DNA from: Pseudomonadota bacterium
GTDB lineage: Bacteria; Pseudomonadota; Gammaproteobacteria; Burkholderiales; Rhodocyclaceae
Direction: 5' to 3'
DNA length: 64,000 bases
Assembly: GCA_029780075.1 (NCBI GenBank)
Contig: JAKOZI010000315.1
Span: 1-64,000 of the forward strand
The notes beneath the pieces are model-generated. The model did no database searches. It had not been told where the DNA came from and was given only the letters and a program-made list of their open reading frames with translations. The position numbers were made by a program, and so were the translations under genes. The stretch's first letter is position 1; every line of letters starts with the position of its first letter. Positions 59,246-64,000 of this stretch are shown here, one piece after another.

Positions 59246-59989
59246 TTACGGGGATCTTTCGAAGAAATAGTCGCTACCGATATGATGCAGGTACGAGAAG
59301 CCGATCTTTTCCCGCACCCAGCTCACCGTCTCCTGCGGATTGCTCAGGATTTCCATCTGCAGGAAGCAGCGGTTCCGTTCAAGAAATGATCGCCCTCCGG
59401 CGATCACCGACTGCTCGTGTCCCTCGACATCGATCTTGAGGTAGACCACCTGTTCCCGAATGCCCTCCAGTTGGGCATCCAGTGTGTCGACTTCGATGAT
59501 CGTCTCTTCGAACAGTTCGGCTTTGGTTCCCACAGGTGCCGTTTCGGCAATTCGCGACATCCCCGTGCTGCTGCCCTTGTTGACCAGAAAGGACACCGAT
59601 CGTCTGGCGTGGCTCAGGCCCATGCGGCGTGCGTCTATGCGCACGTCGAGGCTGTTCAGATAGATGTTCGCGCACAAGTGATTGAAATTTCGGCGGTCCG
59701 GCTCAAAGGCGACAACGGTGCTCAAGGCCGGCAGGCTGGCCGCGAGGCTCACCGAATAGAGCCCGAAATTGGCGCCCGCATCGATGAAACAGGAAACACC
59801 TCGCTCCTTGATCAGCTGCGCGCAATACCTGAGCTGCGGATCCTCATAGCGCTCACCGAGAATCAGCTTGCGATCAATGTAGTTTCGATATCGCAGCAAC
59901 CACAGCGCGCCAAAACGTCGGTAAGTTCGCGGGTGATCGGTCACGTAGTCCCGCAGAGCAAGTTTCTTGACTTTCCTTATCAGAGACAT
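59246..59989 (-). CDS. FkbM-family SAM-dependent methyltransferase
   Basis: A methyltransferase of 247 residues of the FkbM family, which often O-methylates sugars or polyketides. The SAM site is SCFIDAGANFGLYSVSLAAS, followed by VVAFEPDRRNFNHLCANIYL. The FkbM signature is VVYLKIDVEGHEQSVIAGG. The target is unknown; no glycan cluster surrounds it. It lies alone, convergent with nothing and divergent from the decayed amidohydrolase. Confidence 0.85.
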   Translation of the reverse strand: MSLIRKVKKLALRDYVTDHPRTYRRFGALWLLRYRNYIDRKLILGERYEDPQLRYCAQLIKERGVSCFIDAGANFGLYSVSLAASLPALSTVVAFEPDRRNFNHLCANIYLNSLDVRIDARRMGLSHARRSVSFLVNKGSSTGMSRIAETAPVGTKAELFEETIIEVDTLDAQLEGIREQVVYLKIDVEGHEQSVIAGGRSFLERNRCFLQMEILSNPQETVSWVREKIGFSYLHHIGSDYFFERSP

Positions 59990-60282
59990 GGCATACTCCC
60001 CCTTGGCCCGCCGTCAGGATCCCGCCCCTGGGCGGCCTGGTTCCTTCGCCTTCCACCTGGAAAGCGTCAGGCCACCATTCTCCGCTGATGCGGAATCGCG
60101 ATCCAGTACCGTTCCACACAGAGGTGATGGTGAACAGGTAAGTTCATGACGGCCCTTCCGGGCGGGCCTGTGCATTTCCTTCGTGTCCTGAGCACACGGC
60201 GCCGGGTGGTCTGTGCGCCAGCGCACCGAGTCGACCCGCTACACCGCTTGAGGAGTCGCCGGCGCGACGTTCACCTCAATGG

Positions 60283-60672
60283 CTGGACCTCTACCTGCAC
60301 GCGCATGCCGACCAGGAGGCGCTGGAGATCCTCTTACGCGACCACCCGAAGGCCAGGATCATCTGGGCACACACCGGCTTTTCGACCGATTCGGCCAAGG
60401 TCGAAGAGTACTTGCGCAGCTACCAGAACATCTGGTGCGAACTCTCCTACCGCTACTGCATCACCGACGACAATGAACCAGATCAGCGCCGACTGGAAGC
60501 GGCTGTTCGAAAAGTACCCAGAACGTTTTCTGATCGGCGGATACCTGGATCGACAAGCGCTGGGGCAGCTACGGCAGTATCATGGCCGACTATCGCGCCT
60601 GGTTGCGGCAACTGCCGGCCCAGGTGGCCGAACAGATCGCCTTTCGCAATGGCGAGCGACTGTTTTGCAGAT
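60283..60672 (+). pseudogene. Amidohydrolase (TIM-barrel metal hydrolase) remnant
   Basis: Three consecutive plus-strand frames carry pieces of one protein. About 60283-60474 reads LDLYLHAHADQEALEILLRD and KARIIWAHTGFSTDSAKVEE. About 60481-60541 reads ISADWKRLFEKYPERFLIGG. About 60543-60672 reads TWIDKRWGSYGSIMADYRAW and LPAQVAEQIAFRNGERLF. Together they match the C-terminal half of an amidohydrolase_2-type hydrolase, with WAHTG near a metal-binding His. At least two frameshifts and the loss of the N-terminal half make it a pseudogene. The ORF-track line 60146-61339 runs through it and into the next gene. Confidence 0.8.
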
Positions 60673-60748
60673 CATGGCGAGGCTCGCGGCCCTTTCCGCG
60701 TCCGCGATGGCCTTGGCCACAACCCTTTACCCCTCACCGGAGCCCCGC

Positions 60749-61339
60749 ATGGCCGATCCCCTTGCCGTCAAGACCGTCGCCAGGCTCCCCGTACTCGACT
60801 ATGAGCAGGTGCGCGACCAGCTTCGCACCGGTGATCTGGTTTTCTGCTCGGGCAGCTATTTCTTCTCGAAGACGATCCAGTGGTTCACCCGATCCGTCTG
60901 GAGCCACGTCGGCATCATCTATCGCGACGACAACCTGCAGCGTATCTTCGTTCTGGAGAGCGAGACCGTCATCGGCGTTCGCCTGGCGCCGCTTTCCAAG
61001 TATCTTCGCGACTACCACGGCCGCAACAAACCCTACAAAGGGCACATCATCATCGGCCGCATCGATCCCGCGCCGGACCACGAGATGCTCAAGAAGGCGA
61101 TCAGCTTCGGCATGGACGAACTGACCAGACCCTACGACAACTGGGAGATCTTCCGCATCGCGATGCGCATTCTCTTCAAACGCGGCCGCAAGAACCGCGA
61201 CCGCAAGTACATCTGCTCCGAACTGGTCTACGAGGCGTTCCGCAAGGCCGAGATCGCCTTCAGGTTCAATCGCAACTCGATCAGCCCAGACGACATCTGG
61301 CAGGATGGACGCGTCCTGATGAAGTTCCGGATCATGTGA
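60749..61339 (+). CDS. YiiX/YebB-type permuted papain-like peptidase
   Basis: A protein of 196 residues of the permuted NlpC/P60 (YiiX/Poxvirus G6R-like) group. The catalytic His is in SVWSHVGIIYRDD and the Cys in RKYICSELVYEAFRKAEI, the order reversed compared with classic NlpC/P60. GDLVFCSGSYFFSKTIQWFT is the typical start of the fold. The substrate may be a peptide or a lipid/acyl bond. No signal peptide is seen with the ATG at 60749, so it is probably cytosolic. The ORF track fuses it to the upstream amidohydrolase remnant because the frame is open. Confidence 0.8.
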   Translation: MADPLAVKTVARLPVLDYEQVRDQLRTGDLVFCSGSYFFSKTIQWFTRSVWSHVGIIYRDDNLQRIFVLESETVIGVRLAPLSKYLRDYHGRNKPYKGHIIIGRIDPAPDHEMLKKAISFGMDELTRPYDNWEIFRIAMRILFKRGRKNRDRKYICSELVYEAFRKAEIAFRFNRNSISPDDIWQDGRVLMKFRIM

Positions 61340-61542
61340 CGGCGAGCGCGCCCGATGGCGATGGGGCCGGGAGCTTCGGCAAGAATAACAGGGGGCAGGA
61401 TCGCTTCTATGCCCCTGCAGCAACCGCTTGATCGCCCAGCGATCCGATCGTCAGCCACCAGTCTTGAAGAGATCTTCCCGGCAGCAGGCTGATCGCCAAC
61501 GCCAGGCCGTTCGCCGACCGCAGCGGCCCCCCTTGCGGGCAG

Positions 61543-63909
61543 CTACTTGATGCAGACCGCCCGCACCTGCTTCAGGTCGGTAATTCCCGACAGGACTTTT
61601 TCGATGCCGTCCATCTTGAGGGTGTGCATGCCTTCATTGAGCGCTGTGGTGAGTAACTCGGCCACGCGCGCGTGCTCCTGAATCTGGCGCTTGAGGCGGT
61701 CGGTACCGATCAGCAGTTCGTGCAGGCCGACACGCCCTTTGTAGCCGCTGCCCGCACAGGCATCGCAACCACGGGCACGGTAGAGAGTGAAGTGGCCCTC
61801 GCTGGCGTAGCGCGCCAGCCATTCCTGGCGCACGCGCTCGATGGAAGCCTGCGCGTCGGCCTGCCATTGCGCCGTGTCCTTCATTTCGGCGCAGTACTCC
61901 GAGAGCAATAGCTGGATGTCTTCCGGCGTCGCCTGGTACGCGGTCTTGCATGATTTGCACAAGCGCTTGCCGAGACGCTGCGCAAGAATGCCCAGCAGCG
62001 CATCGGCGAAGTTGAAGGGGTCCATGCCCATGTCGAGCAGGCGGTTGATCGACTCCGGCGCGCTGTTGGTGTGCAGCGTGGCGAACACCAGGTGGCCGGT
62101 CAGTGACGCTTCGATGCCGATCGACACGGTTTCCTTATCGCGCATTTCACCGACCATGATCACATCGGGGTCGGCACGCAGGAAGGCACGCATCACGGTC
62201 GCGAAATCGAGCCCCGCCTTCTTATTGACCTGTACCTGCCGCAGGCCCTTCTGGGTGATCTCTACCGGGTCCTCGGCCGTCCAGATTTTCGTTTCCGGCT
62301 TGTTGATGTAACTCAGGACCGAATGCAGGGTGGTCGTCTTTCCCGATCCGGTCGGGCCGCAAACGAAGAACAGCCCATAGGGCTTGGCGATAACGTCTTT
62401 AAGCCGTTCGAGGTTGTGTGGCGTCACACCAAGATCATCGAGCGGAATCGGCTCGCCGGCGGCGAGAATGCGCAGCACGACATCCTCCATACCGCCGGCC
62501 GTCGGCAGCGTCGCCACGCGCAGCTCGATGTCCAAATGCCCCCACTTCTTGAACTTCATCTTGCCGTCCTGCGGCCTGCGCTTCTCGGAAATATCGAGAT
62601 CGGACATGATTTTCAGGCGCGCGATCAGGGCGCTGCGATAGGATGCCGGCACTTCGATGTAAGGCGCCAGGGAACCATCCCGACGGAAGCGAATCAGCGT
62701 CTTTTCCTTGCCGGGCCGAGGTTCGATGTGAATATCGGAGGCCCCTTTCTGGTAGGCATCGACGATGATCTTGTTAACCAGTCGCACGAGTTCGTTGTCC
62801 GCTGCGGCACTGAGGACCTCGGCATTACTGCCGGGCGTATCGCCCACGTCATCGTCGTCGAGACCGGACAGCAGATCTCCAACCGAATCGATGTTCGACA
62901 GAGCGCCGAAGAATTGGTCGACAAGTTGCGAGAAATCCCGCTGTGTGGTGACGCGGTAAACAATCCGCCGCTTCGGGAAAATGTTGTTGACCATCCGCGA
63001 ACCCTTGAGGCGCTCAGGGTCGATGGTGACCACCACCACGCCCTCGCTGGTCTCCTCGATCGGCAGCCAGTGATTGGCCTCGGCGTAGTCCCGCTTGAGA
63101 TTCTTCAGCAGATCGATCGGCCGGATGCGCTCGCTCTGGAAGGGCTCGTAAGGAACAGCGAAGAACTTGGCCAGAGACGCCCCGATCGCCGACAATTCAA
63201 CCTGGAATTCCGTGCGCAGGACTTCTTCGAGACTGCTGTTCTTGCGACGGGCCGAACGTTGCGCGAGGGCAAATTCAGCGGACGAGATAATCGCATCGCT
63301 CACCAGTGCGTCGTATTTCCCTTTCAGCACCGGGCGTTCCTTCTGGCGCTGCGCAAAAGCCACCGCCAGGGTCTGCGCCAGGGCCTGGATGCCTTCGTCG
63401 GCAACGCCCGGAAACGGGATGTCCGAGCGATTGTTGATCAGTTGAACGACCCCCAACAACTCACCGTTCTGGGCATTGACTATCGGCGCGACCAGCATCT
63501 GCTTGGATCGGTAGCCCGTACGCTGATCGACTTCTTTAAGGAAATACAGGCGCGGGCTATGGCCCGCCAACTCGCGGTCATCGTAGACGTCGCGAATGTT
63601 GACCGCCTTGCCGGTTGCTGCGACATAGCCGGCGACGCTCTGCTCGGAAATCGGCAACCTGATCTCCTGATGCGAAGCGAGCCCGGTTTTTACTTTGGAG
63701 ACGATGCTCTGGCGGTCGTCGCTGATCAGGTAGATCGTCAGGCGATCGCTGTGGAACAACTCGCAGATATCCTCCGACATCTCGAGAATGATTTCGTCGA
63801 TGTTGCTGGTGCCGTGAATCTTGGTCGTGACGCGCTGCAGGTTCTTGAAGAACCCGAGGCGGCGACTCATGTCACCCAGGTTGGTTTCTAGCGGCCAGTC
63901 GGCTGACAT
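61543..63909 (-). CDS. GspE/PilB-type secretion ATPase with N-terminal GAF domain
   Basis: An ATPase of 788 residues. Residues about 20-190 form a GAF domain (DRLTIYLISDDRQSIVSKVK, KQMLVAPIVNAQNGELLGVV). A GspE N-domain follows (about 230-370), then the hexameric ATPase: DIHIEPRPGKEKTLIRFRRD, Walker A FVCGPTGSGKTTTLHS, Asp box TAEDPVEI, Walker B RADPDVIMVGEMRD and LTGHLVFATLHTNS. A zinc site is formed by CKSC and CDAC. It should drive type II secretion or type IV pilus assembly. The neighbouring pil or gsp genes are outside the window. The fused GAF suggests that activity is tied to a small signal. Confidence 0.9.
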   Translation of the reverse strand: MSADWPLETNLGDMSRRLGFFKNLQRVTTKIHGTSNIDEIILEMSEDICELFHSDRLTIYLISDDRQSIVSKVKTGLASHQEIRLPISEQSVAGYVAATGKAVNIRDVYDDRELAGHSPRLYFLKEVDQRTGYRSKQMLVAPIVNAQNGELLGVVQLINNRSDIPFPGVADEGIQALAQTLAVAFAQRQKERPVLKGKYDALVSDAIISSAEFALAQRSARRKNSSLEEVLRTEFQVELSAIGASLAKFFAVPYEPFQSERIRPIDLLKNLKRDYAEANHWLPIEETSEGVVVVTIDPERLKGSRMVNNIFPKRRIVYRVTTQRDFSQLVDQFFGALSNIDSVGDLLSGLDDDDVGDTPGSNAEVLSAAADNELVRLVNKIIVDAYQKGASDIHIEPRPGKEKTLIRFRRDGSLAPYIEVPASYRSALIARLKIMSDLDISEKRRPQDGKMKFKKWGHLDIELRVATLPTAGGMEDVVLRILAAGEPIPLDDLGVTPHNLERLKDVIAKPYGLFFVCGPTGSGKTTTLHSVLSYINKPETKIWTAEDPVEITQKGLRQVQVNKKAGLDFATVMRAFLRADPDVIMVGEMRDKETVSIGIEASLTGHLVFATLHTNSAPESINRLLDMGMDPFNFADALLGILAQRLGKRLCKSCKTAYQATPEDIQLLLSEYCAEMKDTAQWQADAQASIERVRQEWLARYASEGHFTLYRARGCDACAGSGYKGRVGLHELLIGTDRLKRQIQEHARVAELLTTALNEGMHTLKMDGIEKVLSGITDLKQVRAVCIK

Positions 63910-64000
63910 CTATGCTGATCCTCCTTGCGCGGCAGCATCCGGACTGCCGCCGGCATGTATTGCAAGTGTTGGTGCTGGAAATCACACAGGGAAAATCTAC

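Noticed and set aside
62323-63891. 522-residue plus-strand ORF antisense to the GspE-type ATPase
   Set aside because: It is a shadow frame; the opposite strand has Walker motifs and a zinc site in the correct order.

Overview
The window looks like chromosomal DNA from a GC-rich betaproteobacterium. The porin remnant, the Mo-transport set, the mre/mrd cell-shape cluster, the lipBA order and the rich polyhydroxyalkanoate (PHA) gene content would fit the Rhodocyclales, for example the 'Candidatus Accumulibacter' lineage. That assignment is an inference from gene content; no marker phylogeny was run.

Layout. 1-0.8 kb: the 5' end of an IS3-type transposase gene, a sensor gene that stops at that element, and tRNA-Gly(CCC). 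0.9-7.8 kb: tRNA modification genes (trmB-like, dusC), a diguanylate cyclase, an exported RCC1-like protein, and an overlapping hydrolase/glutamate-cysteine-ligase-like pair. 8.2-15.9 kb: molybdenum. This holds a Tat-exported molybdo-hydroxylase (large subunit frameshifted, small 2Fe-2S subunit intact) and a tightly overlapping modE-modA-modD-nifQ-modB-modC operon, which suggests Mo supply to nitrogenase as well as to Mo-cofactor enzymes. 16.5-17.1 kb: a broken porin gene. 17.2-22.8 kb: a small exported protein, phosphatidylserine synthase, a small membrane protein, 2-methylcitrate dehydratase and synthase (propionyl-CoA use), and a small RlpA-like protein. 23.2-26.9 kb: a DedA-type membrane protein and the dacA-ybeD-lipB-lipA operon. 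27-34.7 kb: a GAF-PAS protein and the elongasome cluster mreB-mreC-mreD-mrdA-rodA-rlpA. 34.8-43.1 kb: gatCAB, pyrE, an exonuclease III, an RRM protein with a RhlE-type helicase, and a bacteriohemerythrin.

43.2-59.1 kb is the most distinctive part, a PHA region. It has a class III synthase (phaC/phaE), a split MaoC-type hydratase pair, a thiolase, an HSD10-like dehydrogenase, a second synthase of class I type with an unusual basic Ala/Pro-rich N-terminus, an acyl-CoA ligase, a third divergent PhaC-like protein, an enoyl-CoA hydratase, and an 851-residue protein that fuses an unrecognised N-terminal module to a PHB-depolymerase domain. Together these could make C4 or longer hydroxyacyl-CoA precursors, polymerise them and mobilise the polymer. 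No phaB reductase or phasin is visible here.

59.2-64 kb: an FkbM methyltransferase, a decayed amidohydrolase, a YiiX-type permuted NlpC/P60 peptidase, and a GAF-containing GspE/PilB-type ATPase. Decay is scattered through the window: an IS-interrupted sensor, a 1-nt frameshift in the molybdo-hydroxylase, a porin remnant and an amidohydrolase remnant. Long antisense ORFs are common because of the GC-rich codon use and were left out.
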